From contig JAJPIZ010000043.1 in NCBI GenBank assembly GCA_021324435.1, forward strand, positions 1 through 46,752: DNA of 46,752 nt, given 5' to 3'. This document shows, piece after piece, positions 23,739 to 30,936 of this stretch (within the stretch, counting starts at the first letter, position 1; the number at the start of each line of letters is the position of its first letter). The notes below the pieces were generated by a model that worked only from the letters and a program-made list of their open reading frames with translations, ran no database searches and was not told where the DNA came from. The stretch is from Anaerolineae bacterium (lineage in GTDB: Bacteria; Chloroflexota; Anaerolineae; Anaerolineales; Villigracilaceae). Both the position numbers and the translations under genes were made by a program.

Positions 23739-23765
23739 GTAGGGGACGGCGATGCCGCGCCCTAC
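23739..23765. repeat. GTAGGGG...CCCTAC hairpin between recG and coaD
   Basis: GTAGGG and CCCTAC pair across an inner GGC/GCC pair. The element fills most of the 54-nt gap between the two genes and lacks a U-tract. Confidence 0.45.
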
Positions 23766-23789
23766 CGACCACAATGATTTGGAGAATGC

Positions 23790-24308
23790 ATGGTTAGAGC
23801 ACTCTTTCCCGGAACGTTCGACCCCATTCACTATGGCCACATGGATATCGCCGAGCGCGCTTCCCGCCTGTTCGACGAGGTGGTCATGGCGGTGTACGAC
23901 AAACCGCTCAAAAGCCTGATGTTTGACCCCGAAGAGCGCATGGCGTTAGTGAAACAAGCTGTCAACGGGAATTCCAAAATCAAGGTCACAGGCTACAGCG
24001 GTCTGACAGTGGACTTCGCGCGCAAGGTCAATGCGCAGGTCATCGTGCGCGGTCTGCGCGTCTTTTCGGACTTTGAGTTTGAGTTCCGTATGGCGTTGGC
24101 GAATCAACGCCTGAAGCCGGACGTCGAGACAATTGCCCTGATCACCGCCGAGGAACACACTTTCCTTTCCTCGAGCACGGTGCGTGAGATTGCCATGCTT
24201 GGTGGGGATGTTTCCTCCATGGTCCCGCCGCATGTAGAGAAAGCACTCAGGGCAAAAGTGACCAGTCTGGGGGATCAACATTCCCCTCCCAACGCCCTGC
24301 GAGATTGA
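23790..24308 (+). CDS. coaD: Phosphopantetheine adenylyltransferase
   Basis: A 172-residue enzyme of coenzyme A synthesis that adds AMP to 4'-phosphopantetheine, giving dephospho-CoA and pyrophosphate. The nucleotidyltransferase motif is FPGTFDPIHYGH at 6-17, with the His14-x-Gly-His17 pair binding ATP. VRGLRVFSDFEFEFRMALANQ at ~88-108 and FLSSSTVREIAMLGGDVSSMVP at ~129-150 match CoaD closely. Family length is about 160 residues, so the C-terminal tail is slightly long. The ATG at 23790 follows a TTTGGAG Shine-Dalgarno. It lies 54 nt behind recG and ahead of the coiled-coil protein. Confidence 0.95.
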   Translation: MVRALFPGTFDPIHYGHMDIAERASRLFDEVVMAVYDKPLKSLMFDPEERMALVKQAVNGNSKIKVTGYSGLTVDFARKVNAQVIVRGLRVFSDFEFEFRMALANQRLKPDVETIALITAEEHTFLSSSTVREIAMLGGDVSSMVPPHVEKALRAKVTSLGDQHSPPNALRD

Positions 24309-24349
24309 TATATAATATGTCTAGCCGCCGCGACTTTGCGGAGTAACCT

Positions 24350-24859
24350 ATGGACATCCTGCAACTGATTGATCGCCTCGAAGAACTATTCAACGAAAGC
24401 AAAGCCATTCCCCTGACGCGCAACGTGATGGTGGATGAAGACCGCATGTTGGAGATCATTGACCAGATGCGCATCGTCATCCCCGATGAAGTGAAGAAGG
24501 CGCAACAGATCATCGGTCAGCGCGACCGCTTCCTCGCTCAGGCACAGGAGGAGGCAGATCGGACGATTGCGCTTGCCCGCGAAAAGGCGGACCAATTGAC
24601 GACCAAGGACATGATTGTTCAGGAGGCCCAGCGCCGCGCCGAACAGATCATCGCGCAGGCCCGCGCAGATGCCGAAGCCACCCGCCGCGAAGCGGACGAT
24701 TATGTGGTGGACACACTAATGCAATTGCAAGACAACCTTGATAAAATCTTGAATCAGGTGCGCAATGGAGTTCGTGTGGTGCAGGAAGAGCAGATGCGCA
24801 AAGGAGTGTCCATCTCTTCGCCGGTGATGCCGGAAAAAGAGAAGATCAGTACGAAGTAA
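24350..24859 (+). CDS. Coiled-coil protein, unknown function, 169 aa
   Basis: The sequence is largely helical and highly charged. Residues ~45-145 form a long coiled coil resembling the stalk of ATP synthase subunit b or a DivIVA-type protein (AQAQEEADRTIALAREKADQ, then AQRRAEQIIAQARADAEATR). The N-terminal segment MDILQLIDRLEELFNESKAI is amphipathic. There is no transmembrane helix, which argues against a real subunit b. A TATAAT box at 24311-24316 and a GGAG before the ATG at 24350 support expression, and a strong terminator follows the stop. A role in cell division or scaffolding is possible but not shown. Confidence 0.72.
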   Translation: MDILQLIDRLEELFNESKAIPLTRNVMVDEDRMLEIIDQMRIVIPDEVKKAQQIIGQRDRFLAQAQEEADRTIALAREKADQLTTKDMIVQEAQRRAEQIIAQARADAEATRREADDYVVDTLMQLQDNLDKILNQVRNGVRVVQEEQMRKGVSISSPVMPEKEKISTK

Positions 24860-24864
24860 ATGAA

Positions 24865-24890
24865 ATCCCCGCCACGGCGGGGATTTTTTA
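24865..24890 (+). terminator. Rho-independent terminator after the coiled-coil gene
   Basis: ATCCCCGC/GCGGGGAT stem around a CACG loop, followed by TTTTT. It sits 6 nt after the stop codon and also lies at the end of the converging SMP-30 gene, closing the housekeeping block. Confidence 0.85.
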
Positions 24891-25745
24891 TCCGCCGAAC
24901 TCGAACGTTGGCATCCCGGTGACATCGGTTTGCATTCGGAAGACACCGCCCGCCTGCGGATATTTTTTCAGCGCGGCCGCGTCCATGCCGACGCGGGCGG
25001 TGGTGATGAACAATTCGTTCATATCCGGTCCGCCGAAGACGCAGGACGTAACGTTCAGCGCCGGGACCCCGAATTGTTCGAGTAAAACTCCCTTTGCACT
25101 CCACTGCGAGACGCGCGCGCCGCCCCACAGCGCGATCCACAGATTCCCTTTCATGTCGGTGGTCATGCCGTCCGGCCAGCCGAATGTGTCTGCGAGACGA
25201 ATCAACACACGCGGATTGGCAATTTGACCGGTCTCGATGTCATAGTCAAATGCTTTGACCTCGCGCGTGGGTGTGTCAATGAAATACATGGTCTTATGAT
25301 CCGGCGACCACGCAATGCCATTTGAAATGCGGACTTCTTTTAGTAATTTCTTTACGCGGCCTTCGGTCGAAAGCGAATACAGCGCGCCGGAAGCTTCCTG
25401 TTCGTTGTGATCCATTGTGCCGGCCACAAAGCGACCAGCCGGGTCACACTTCCCATCGTTGAAGCGGTTGTTTGACGGTTCACCTTTCGGAGACGCAAGC
25501 GTGGTTAATTTATTGGTCGTCGGCTCAAAGGTCCAGAAGCCGAAGCGTTGCGCGATGACTAATCCGCCATCTTTACGCGGCGCAAGACATCCAACGTAAT
25601 CATCTAATTGGAGAAATAATTTCGATCCCGCGTAGATACGTTTTTCGAGGATGTCCACCCAATAGAGCGTTTGCGTTTTCGCGTCCCAGGCGGGGCCTTC
25701 GCCGAGTGTGGCCTTGGCGTTGTAAAGAAGTTCAGGGAGCATCAT
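24888..25745 (-). CDS. SMP-30/gluconolactonase family sugar-lactone hydrolase
   Basis: A 285-residue six-bladed beta-propeller. The family residues are all present: Glu16 in LGEGPAWD, RFNDGKCDPAGRF near 95-105, Asn142 in ISNGIAWSPD and Asp192 in GWPDGMTTD. Glu16, Asn142 and Asp192 are the expected divalent-metal ligands. The enzyme would hydrolyse aldonolactones or related lactones in the cytoplasm; no signal peptide is seen. Two adjacent ATGs (25745 and 25742) are possible starts. No sugar-utilisation genes flank it, so the pathway is not defined by context. Confidence 0.87.
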   Translation of the reverse strand: MMLPELLYNAKATLGEGPAWDAKTQTLYWVDILEKRIYAGSKLFLQLDDYVGCLAPRKDGGLVIAQRFGFWTFEPTTNKLTTLASPKGEPSNNRFNDGKCDPAGRFVAGTMDHNEQEASGALYSLSTEGRVKKLLKEVRISNGIAWSPDHKTMYFIDTPTREVKAFDYDIETGQIANPRVLIRLADTFGWPDGMTTDMKGNLWIALWGGARVSQWSAKGVLLEQFGVPALNVTSCVFGGPDMNELFITTARVGMDAAALKKYPQAGGVFRMQTDVTGMPTFEFGG

Positions 25746-25810
25746 AACGATTTTTTCTGCGATCCAATTTTGTTTCCAATGTTACCACTTCTTTTTCATC
25801 TGAAGATTGC

Positions 25811-25839
25811 TTGTCTAATCTTATGTTCCTGCGTATACT
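25811..25839 (+). promoter_or_regulatory. Promoter of the amidohydrolase gene, leaderless
   Basis: TTGTCT (25811-25816), a 17-bp spacer and TATACT (25834-25839), followed by 7 nt and the ATG at 25847. This is one of the clearest leaderless layouts in the window because both boxes are recognisable. Confidence 0.65.
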
Positions 25840-25846
25840 GCAAGAC

Positions 25847-27118
25847 ATGGATGCGCTGATTGCCTTTCAGAACATCACATTGATTGACGGCGCCGGGCGC
25901 GAACCTGTTGCGAATGCAACTGTTGCAGTGCGCGATGGAAAAATTATTTATGCGGGCAAGGCGAAGAAGTGGCAACCCTCACATAATGAGGACATCATCA
26001 ATCTCGATTATGGCGGGAAATATCTTTTACCGGGACTCATTGATTGTCATGTGCATCTTTCGGGGAGCGGCGAGCCGGACAGCCAGTTCAAAGTGGATGA
26101 CGGTTCGATGGCGTTGAAGATTCTGAGCAACGCGCGCAAGAATCTGGCGGCGGGCATCACAACTGTCCGCGATCTGGGCGGATGGAATGAGTTGGAATTC
26201 GCAGTGCGCCGCTGGATTCAGCGCGGTGAGTTCACGGGGCCGCGCATGATGCTGGCGGGGCGATTTATTTCCATCACAGAATCGGGCGCGGATTATTATG
26301 AGGGCATGTATCGCGTCGCGGATGGAGTGGAGCAGGTTCTCAAAGCGGTGCGCGAGCAAATCAAGAATGGCGTTGATCTCATAAAGCTCGGCGTCACAGG
26401 CGCGGTGCTGGTCGAAGACGGCGTGCCGGGCGCGACCCACTTTAACTTCGATGAAGTCCGCGTTGCAGTGGAGGAAGCGGCTAAGTTCGGCAAGCGCGTC
26501 GCGGCCCACGCGCATGGTATTGATGGGATTCGCAAGGCAGTGCAGGCCGGAGTGCACACCATCGAGCATGGCACGTTTCTGCATCAAGGCCCGGATGTGA
26601 TCGAAGAAATGGCGCGGCGCGGAGTCTTTCTCGTGCCAACCCTCAGCCCGGGCATGGCCGTCATCAACGGCGACCGCTCAAAGGTCCCGGCATGGATCGT
26701 GGATAAATTGATCGAAACGCAGGACGCGGCAAAAGAATCTCTGCGTCGCGCACTGGAGGCGGGAGTCCCCATCGCCATGGGAAGCGACGCAGGCACACCG
26801 CTCAATTATCACGGGGAGAATGGGCAGGAAGTCCATTGGATGAATGAGGCGGGCATGAAGCCGATGGACGCGCTGGTTTCGTCAACCTCGCGAGCGGCCA
26901 AGGCGCTTGGTTGGGATTCGCGGCTTGGCACCATTGAAGAAGGCAAGACCGCCGACATTTTGATTCTGGATGAAAATCCACTTGAGGATTTGCGGCGGCT
27001 GACCGACAAGAAATTGATTCGTGCGGTCTTTCTGGACGGGAAGCTGGCCGCGCGTCACCCAACCGATTCCTATCCCAAAGCGATCCTTGCCAAAGACTGC
27101 CTGCAAGTGGGAATGTAA
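25847..27118 (+). CDS. Metal-dependent amidohydrolase (imidazolonepropionase/prolidase-like group)
   Basis: A 423-residue enzyme of the amidohydrolase superfamily. The N-terminal beta-sandwich (NITLIDGAGREPVANATVAVRDGKI) leads to the metal site HVH in LPGLIDCHVHLSG. Lys in DLIKLGVTGAV may be the carboxylated bridging lysine, His in AAHAHGIDGI and His in TIEHGTFLH are further ligands, and Asp in MGSDAGTPL is the catalytic aspartate. C-terminal LGTIEEGKTADILILDENPL closes the sandwich. The subgroup includes Xaa-Pro dipeptidase-like enzymes and hydrolases of unknown substrate. The start at 25847 fits the promoter; an upstream frame exists but lies inside it. Confidence 0.87.
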   Translation: MDALIAFQNITLIDGAGREPVANATVAVRDGKIIYAGKAKKWQPSHNEDIINLDYGGKYLLPGLIDCHVHLSGSGEPDSQFKVDDGSMALKILSNARKNLAAGITTVRDLGGWNELEFAVRRWIQRGEFTGPRMMLAGRFISITESGADYYEGMYRVADGVEQVLKAVREQIKNGVDLIKLGVTGAVLVEDGVPGATHFNFDEVRVAVEEAAKFGKRVAAHAHGIDGIRKAVQAGVHTIEHGTFLHQGPDVIEEMARRGVFLVPTLSPGMAVINGDRSKVPAWIVDKLIETQDAAKESLRRALEAGVPIAMGSDAGTPLNYHGENGQEVHWMNEAGMKPMDALVSSTSRAAKALGWDSRLGTIEEGKTADILILDENPLEDLRRLTDKKLIRAVFLDGKLAARHPTDSYPKAILAKDCLQVGM

Positions 27119-27129
27119 AAATTCGCCTC

Positions 27130-27157
27130 TTGACAAATAGAACAAACGTTCTATAAT
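27130..27157 (+). promoter_or_regulatory. Consensus promoter with embedded LexA-type operator
   Basis: A perfect TTGACA (27130-27135), a 16-bp spacer and a perfect TATAAT (27152-27157). The spacer contains GAACAAACGTTC (27140-27151), which fits the Gram-positive LexA (DinR) box GAAC-N4-GTTC, including the purine/pyrimidine preferences in the middle. A repressor bound there would block RNA polymerase. The gene starts at 27201 with a GAGAGGAG Shine-Dalgarno. Confidence 0.6.
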
Positions 27158-27200
27158 ATAAGCAACCTTCGCTCTCACTGTTTACCGAGAGGAGTTGCTT

Positions 27201-27899
27201 ATGAACCGTTCACCTAATGGCAATCTGATGCCTTTCCTGCGCGGAACTGTCCTCAAGCGCGGCGCGATCTTCGGCGCGATTCTTGTGACCGCCCTGCTGG
27301 CGTTTGAAGTGTTCAATTTTTCCACCACTGCTTTTGCATTGCAGGATGTGCTTGGTGATTTGAAATCCGCGGGCATGCAATGGTCCACAATTTTGGCGAT
27401 TGCTTTCTGCGGAATTGACTTTGCCGGAATCGCCCGCATCTTCACCCCGCAACGAGGACGCGACGAACCGGCTGAAGTCTGGTATCTCTTTGGGGCCTGG
27501 TTGCTGGCCGCGGGCTTCAACGCCACGTTGACGTGGTGGGGAGTCTCTGTTGCAATCATCAATCACACTGCCGAAGGAAGCGTTTTGGTTGGTCAAACTT
27601 TTCTGGCGAAAACCGTGCCGGTCTTTGTGGCTGTGATGGTTTGGATGATCCGTGTGTTGATCATCGGCACGTTCTCGCTCGCGGGCGAAAACATGTTCAG
27701 CGTGGCTGATGCTCGATCATCTTCTCGCTTGCCCATGCAACGCCCGGTTGTCTCCACTCAACGCGTGCAACCGGCTTCATCGTATCCGCGCCCTTCGCCG
27801 AAGCCATTGCCTCGTCCTGTGGCGCGCCCCGAGCCGACGTATCATCCTGTTGGCATGAGCGCGCAATCTTACGAAGACAATCCATCCACGCGGAGGTAA
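27201..27899 (+). CDS. Multi-pass membrane protein behind a LexA-type promoter
   Basis: A 232-residue protein of no named family that I recognise. Four hydrophobic segments are visible: AIFGAILVTALLAFEVFNF, MQWSTILAIAFCGIDFAGIA, YLFGAWLLAAGFNATLTWWGV and VPVFVAVMVWMIRVLIIGTF. The N-terminus is basic. The last ~60 residues are a hydrophilic Pro/Ser/Arg-rich tail. The ATG at 27201 has a strong GAGAGGAG box; a TTG two codons upstream is less likely. The promoter carries a LexA-type operator, so induction by DNA damage is inferred. A strong hairpin follows. The protein could report on, or respond to, a mobile element or envelope damage, but nothing in the sequence shows which. Confidence 0.7.
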   Translation: MNRSPNGNLMPFLRGTVLKRGAIFGAILVTALLAFEVFNFSTTAFALQDVLGDLKSAGMQWSTILAIAFCGIDFAGIARIFTPQRGRDEPAEVWYLFGAWLLAAGFNATLTWWGVSVAIINHTAEGSVLVGQTFLAKTVPVFVAVMVWMIRVLIIGTFSLAGENMFSVADARSSSRLPMQRPVVSTQRVQPASSYPRPSPKPLPRPVARPEPTYHPVGMSAQSYEDNPSTRR

Positions 27900-27925
27900 C
27901 CGCTGTTCTCTCTCCATCCAACCGC

Positions 27926-27968
27926 TGAGACGACCTTCCCCTACGGGGTGCTTCGCGAGGTCGTCTCA
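27926..27968 (+). terminator. Long hairpin after the LexA-controlled gene
   Basis: TGAGACGACCT pairs perfectly with AGGTCGTCTCA (11 bp), with a smaller CCCC/GGGG pair nested in the loop. It lies 26 nt after the stop. The U-tract is weak, so it may be a terminator or an RNA-stabilising element. Confidence 0.55.
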
Positions 27969-27983
27969 TGCGTTAAATTGATG

Positions 27984-28019
27984 CCCTCTCCTTTTAGGAG
28001 AGGGGCCGGAGGTGAGGTC
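27984..28019. repeat. CCCTCTCC...GGAGAGGG hairpin repeat (copy 2)
   Basis: A 9-bp stem CCCTCTCCT/AGGAGAGGG around TTT, followed by GGAGGTGAGGTC. Same organisation as the element at 13283-13319. It abuts the stop of the GINT1-like gene. Confidence 0.5.
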
Positions 28020-28020
28020 G

Positions 28021-28896
28021 TTATTTCGATCTGCGGATGATTGCGTCAATCACAGTCAGCTCCCCGGCTTGATTGAAGGTATGCGCGCCCAAGATTTTTC
28101 CGCGCGGCGCGAAGGTGGACTCGGTCACTTCTTTGTATTCGTTTTCATTCAACTTCAGGATTCGATTAAATTTAAGAGCGTAACCGTATCGTTTCGATGA
28201 ATCCTGAGAAGGGCGGATCAGGTTTCCATTTCGGGAGAAAACGCGCCCTGCGGGCCGCGCCGAGCGAAGATCGCGCACAATCGGGTTGCGCGGGTGTGGC
28301 GTCCAATGAGATGAAAGCGGATCGTCCGCATAAAACAGATGCAGAGCATTCAGGCTGGAGCCGCTTTCGGTCTTCACGTTGGCGAACAGCCAGAATCTGT
28401 TTTCGTGTTCGAGAAGAGTGGCATCCACCGCGTAAATATCTGTGATTAGGTTCTTGACAAATTCCCATCGGTCAGGAAAACGCACACAGCGATACAACTC
28501 AATCGCCCGATTGCCCGCCGTTTCGGGGATCATGTACATCTGGCCGCGATCATCAAAGATGAACGGATACGAAAGATGATACGGTCGTTCCAGCACAACT
28601 TGATTTGACAGCAACTTTCCTTCTTGATCCAGGGTAAGACAGGCAATATGACCGAGGCCGGTCGCGTAGATTTTCTCTTCGATGAAGATGTAATACTGAT
28701 TCTCTTTTTGAATAATGAAAGGGTCTGCCCAGTAACGGTCTTTGTCCGGGACAAGGGGCTGGAACGCTGACCAATCCAGCGAATCATAGTCCGAGCCTTT
28801 TGCGAACATGATGACCCACTGGTCGAGGAAGAAGCGAGAAGCGATCTCTTTGTTGATGCGACGGACGATTCGCTGAAACAATGAAGGTTGTATCAT
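28021..28896 (-). CDS. GINT1-type beta-propeller domain protein
   Basis: A 291-residue protein resembling the N-terminal domain of glucosamine inositolphosphorylceramide transferase, a five-bladed beta-propeller also found alone in bacteria. Characteristic pieces are KDRYWADPFIIQKENQYYIFIEE at ~51-73, HLSYPFIFDDRGQMYMIPETAGNRAIELYRC at ~105-135 and a HLFYADDPLSSHWTPHPRNPIV stretch. In bacteria this domain is often encoded in surface-polysaccharide clusters, but its catalytic role is not settled. The ATG at 28896 overlaps the stop of the GNAT gene as ATGA. The cassette with an epimerase upstream suggests sugar-nucleotide or envelope-glycan metabolism; this is inference. Confidence 0.68.
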   Translation of the reverse strand: MIQPSLFQRIVRRINKEIASRFFLDQWVIMFAKGSDYDSLDWSAFQPLVPDKDRYWADPFIIQKENQYYIFIEEKIYATGLGHIACLTLDQEGKLLSNQVVLERPYHLSYPFIFDDRGQMYMIPETAGNRAIELYRCVRFPDRWEFVKNLITDIYAVDATLLEHENRFWLFANVKTESGSSLNALHLFYADDPLSSHWTPHPRNPIVRDLRSARPAGRVFSRNGNLIRPSQDSSKRYGYALKFNRILKLNENEYKEVTESTFAPRGKILGAHTFNQAGELTVIDAIIRRSK

Positions 28897-29810
28897 CGCG
28901 GAGATTCCAGCGTACTTTCGCCATCAGTGAGAATGTAGAAACTGCGTTGACTGGCCTGATCGAAAATGAAATCGGTGACGATGTAACCTTGTGCAAATGC
29001 AGTTTCAAAGAGTTCGCGCGAGAAGAAGCGCCAATCGCGGGCGAGAGAGAAGTCCGCGGCTTTGAGCGCCATGAAATCGGACGGAATCTCAGTCATGAGC
29101 AGTTGAGTTTCCAGCGGGGGGACATGCTCGGGCGGGCGCGGCAAGCCTGCCCTGAGCGAAGCCGAAGGGTCACCAGGTCCGATTTGAAGCGAGTAGAGAG
29201 GGCGGACGCCGAGGCGCATGACGTGGTTCAATTTCAATGTGGGGCGCGCGTTCTTGCTCAGTCTGCGCTTCACGCGCGCAGTGTTGATCCACCAGTCCAC
29301 TTGAAAGCGATCGGAGGGAAGGCCGGCATTCAGGCCGTCGCGCATGTCGCCATATTCGGAGCGGCGATACGTGGAACACACCGCGCCGAGGCGCGCGATG
29401 TTGAGAAACGCGTTGCGGCTGAGAAGCGGATCGTACGTCCACGTGATGTGATCGAGTCCCTGATGCCGCACCATTTGCCACTGCGCGCGTTTGAGGGCAA
29501 AGCCCACGCCGCTGTCGCGATGATCGGGGTGGACACCGGCCATGTGAGAGCAATGTTTTGGACGCGGACCATCGGGAGTGAACTCAAGGCCGGGAAACCC
29601 GAAGACGAAGCCGATGAGCAGGGACGACTCGTAACTCGTCCCCGCATCTTTGAACGCCCCCAGCACTACTCCCCCGTTGTGTACGGCTGTAATCAACAAG
29701 TGGGCAGGGACAATATCTGTCTCACTGCCGGGCCAGACTTCGCGTTGCAAGGCCTCCACTGCCGACATTTCTTCGGGGGTTTCCAAAATGCGAATGGTCC
29801 AGTCGGGCAT
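28893..29810 (-). CDS. GNAT-superfamily acetyltransferase-like protein carrying a repeat insertion
   Basis: A 305-residue protein of the COG3375-type GNAT group. The N-terminal domain has IRILETPEEMSAVEALQREVW at 6-26 and the acetyl-CoA-binding stretch CSHMAGVHPDHRDSGVGFALKRAQW at ~87-111. The C-terminal half is the less conserved extension of the group. At residues ~213-223 the peptide PSASLRAG interrupts it, encoded by a fragment of the dispersed palindromic repeat at 29146-29174; the frame is kept. The start at 29810 lies 2 nt after the epimerase stop, and its own stop overlaps the next start as ATGA. Substrate unknown. Confidence 0.75.
   Translation of the reverse strand: MPDWTIRILETPEEMSAVEALQREVWPGSETDIVPAHLLITAVHNGGVVLGAFKDAGTSYESSLLIGFVFGFPGLEFTPDGPRPKHCSHMAGVHPDHRDSGVGFALKRAQWQMVRHQGLDHITWTYDPLLSRNAFLNIARLGAVCSTYRRSEYGDMRDGLNAGLPSDRFQVDWWINTARVKRRLSKNARPTLKLNHVMRLGVRPLYSLQIGPGDPSASLRAGLPRPPEHVPPLETQLLMTEIPSDFMALKAADFSLARDWRFFSRELFETAFAQGYIVTDFIFDQASQRSFYILTDGESTLESPR
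29146..29174. repeat. Fragment of the GTCATTCTGAGC-family repeat inside a coding region
   Basis: CCTGAGCGAAGCCGAAGG followed by GTCAC matches the terminal arm seen as GCTACGCTCAGGGTGACA at 40549-40564 and GGCTCAGGGTGATAC at 9934-9948. It is translated on the minus strand as PSASLRAG within the GNAT protein. Confidence 0.65.
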
Positions 29811-29812
29811 AA

Positions 29813-30796
29813 TCAGGAACGAAACGTGCGCACGGATTCCAAAACTTTTTCGGTGGTCCTGGAGACGCGCTTTGCAATTTCTCTCCAGGCGGTTTCATAC
29901 CAGGCCGTATGCTTGAGGTAATCGAGGCGATAGGTGAAACGCGCCGGCATCAAGCCGAAGATGCGCGGCAGATTATCCACCGGGCAGGTGCGGCTGATGG
30001 AGATGTAATCGAGCCAGAACGAGGAAATCGGATAATTGGGGAAGAAGGTTTCCAGCGTGACAATCAAAGCGCGCAGAAGGACCGGCGGGAGTTCATAAAG
30101 GATGCGTTGTCTGCGCGTGACTTGCATGATGATCTCAACCACCTGCCGAACAGTGAAATATTCGCTTCCGCCGATTTCATAAGTGTGATTGATCGTCTCA
30201 TCGTTATCGAGCGACCAAAGCAAAACTGTGATCAAATCTTCCACCCACAGCGGTTGGACCACGGTCCGACCGCTGAGAGGCAGTGGAAAGAAAAACGGCG
30301 ACATCTGTAACAAGCGCGCCACCGCAGTGGTGAAGTGATCCTCGGGTCCAAAGACCAGCGAGGCGCGAAAGATTGTATGTGGCACACCCGAACGGCGGAT
30401 GTGTTCTTCGGCGATGCCCTTGGCTTTGAAGACCGGATAGCCTGAGGAGCGACTCGCGCCAATGTGACTCAAGTAAATCATGCGCTCGATGCCCGCCTCC
30501 GCCGCGACGCGCGCCAGATGTTCAGTGCCTTGCATGTCCACGCTTAGTAAGTTGGCATTGCGGCCTTGCGACTCCGCGCCCGCCAGATGGATGATCGTAT
30601 CCACATTTTTGAGAGCGGCACGGATGGCGCTTTCGTCGGAGAGGCTCACCACTGCTACCTCCACCGGGACTCCCTTCGGGAGGCGAGGCGAACGCCTGGA
30701 TGGCCGAATCAACACGCGGACCTGTCGGCCGGTTTCGAACAAATGGCGGATCAACGCGCGTCCGATAAATCCGGTTGCGCCGGTGACTAAAATCAT
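29813..30796 (-). CDS. NAD(P)-binding epimerase/dehydratase (atypical SDR family)
   Basis: A 327-residue Rossmann-fold protein. The dinucleotide motif TGATGFIG is at 5-12. AGAESQGRNA near 68-77 and IYLSHIGASRSSGYPVFKAKGIAEEHIR include the YPVFK form of the SDR YxxxK pair. RASLVFGPEDHF is the usual block after it. It resembles the NmrA/NDUFA9-like atypical SDR group, which includes sugar-nucleotide epimerase relatives and quinone-complex assembly factors. The start ATG at 30796 is 7 nt after an extended -10 box. The frame to 30994 runs far past it without a plausible start. It leads the three-gene cassette with the GNAT and GINT1-like genes. Confidence 0.82.
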   Translation of the reverse strand: MILVTGATGFIGRALIRHLFETGRQVRVLIRPSRRSPRLPKGVPVEVAVVSLSDESAIRAALKNVDTIIHLAGAESQGRNANLLSVDMQGTEHLARVAAEAGIERMIYLSHIGASRSSGYPVFKAKGIAEEHIRRSGVPHTIFRASLVFGPEDHFTTAVARLLQMSPFFFPLPLSGRTVVQPLWVEDLITVLLWSLDNDETINHTYEIGGSEYFTVRQVVEIIMQVTRRQRILYELPPVLLRALIVTLETFFPNYPISSFWLDYISISRTCPVDNLPRIFGLMPARFTYRLDYLKHTAWYETAWREIAKRVSRTTEKVLESVRTFRS

Positions 30797-30803
30797 GGAA
30801 TGG

Positions 30804-30809
30804 ATTATA
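30804..30809 (-). promoter_or_regulatory. Extended -10 box of the epimerase operon, leaderless
   Basis: TATAAT preceded by CTGC (TGn extended -10) on the minus strand, 7 nt before the ATG at 30796. It drives the cassette away from the divergent giant sensor gene. Confidence 0.65.
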
Positions 30810-30885
30810 GCAGAGTAGGAAACCTGCATTTCTGGAATGAAATTGAAAGCCAGCCGTAAAATCCAGCCGATGAACAGGGAGTAAA

Positions 30886-30936
30886 ATGAATTGTGCAGAA
30901 GTCTTCCATTTATTAATGCAGATAAGATCAGAATGA
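30886..30936 (+). CDS. Possible 16-residue leader ORF coupled to the giant sensor gene
   Basis: ATG at 30886 with an AGGGAG box 4 nt upstream opens a 16-codon frame ([16 protein letters not shown]) whose TGA at 30934-30936 overlaps the ATG of the sensor gene as ATGA. The sensor ATG has no good Shine-Dalgarno of its own, so translation may be coupled. It is too short to judge by composition, and expression is unproven. Confidence 0.4.
   Translation: MNCAEVFHLLMQIRSE

Noticed and set aside
30891-30932. Extended TTG start for the giant sensor, 14 codons upstream
   Set aside because: No Shine-Dalgarno fits the TTG. The ATG at 30933 begins a typical basic N-terminus and is overlapped by a short leader frame.
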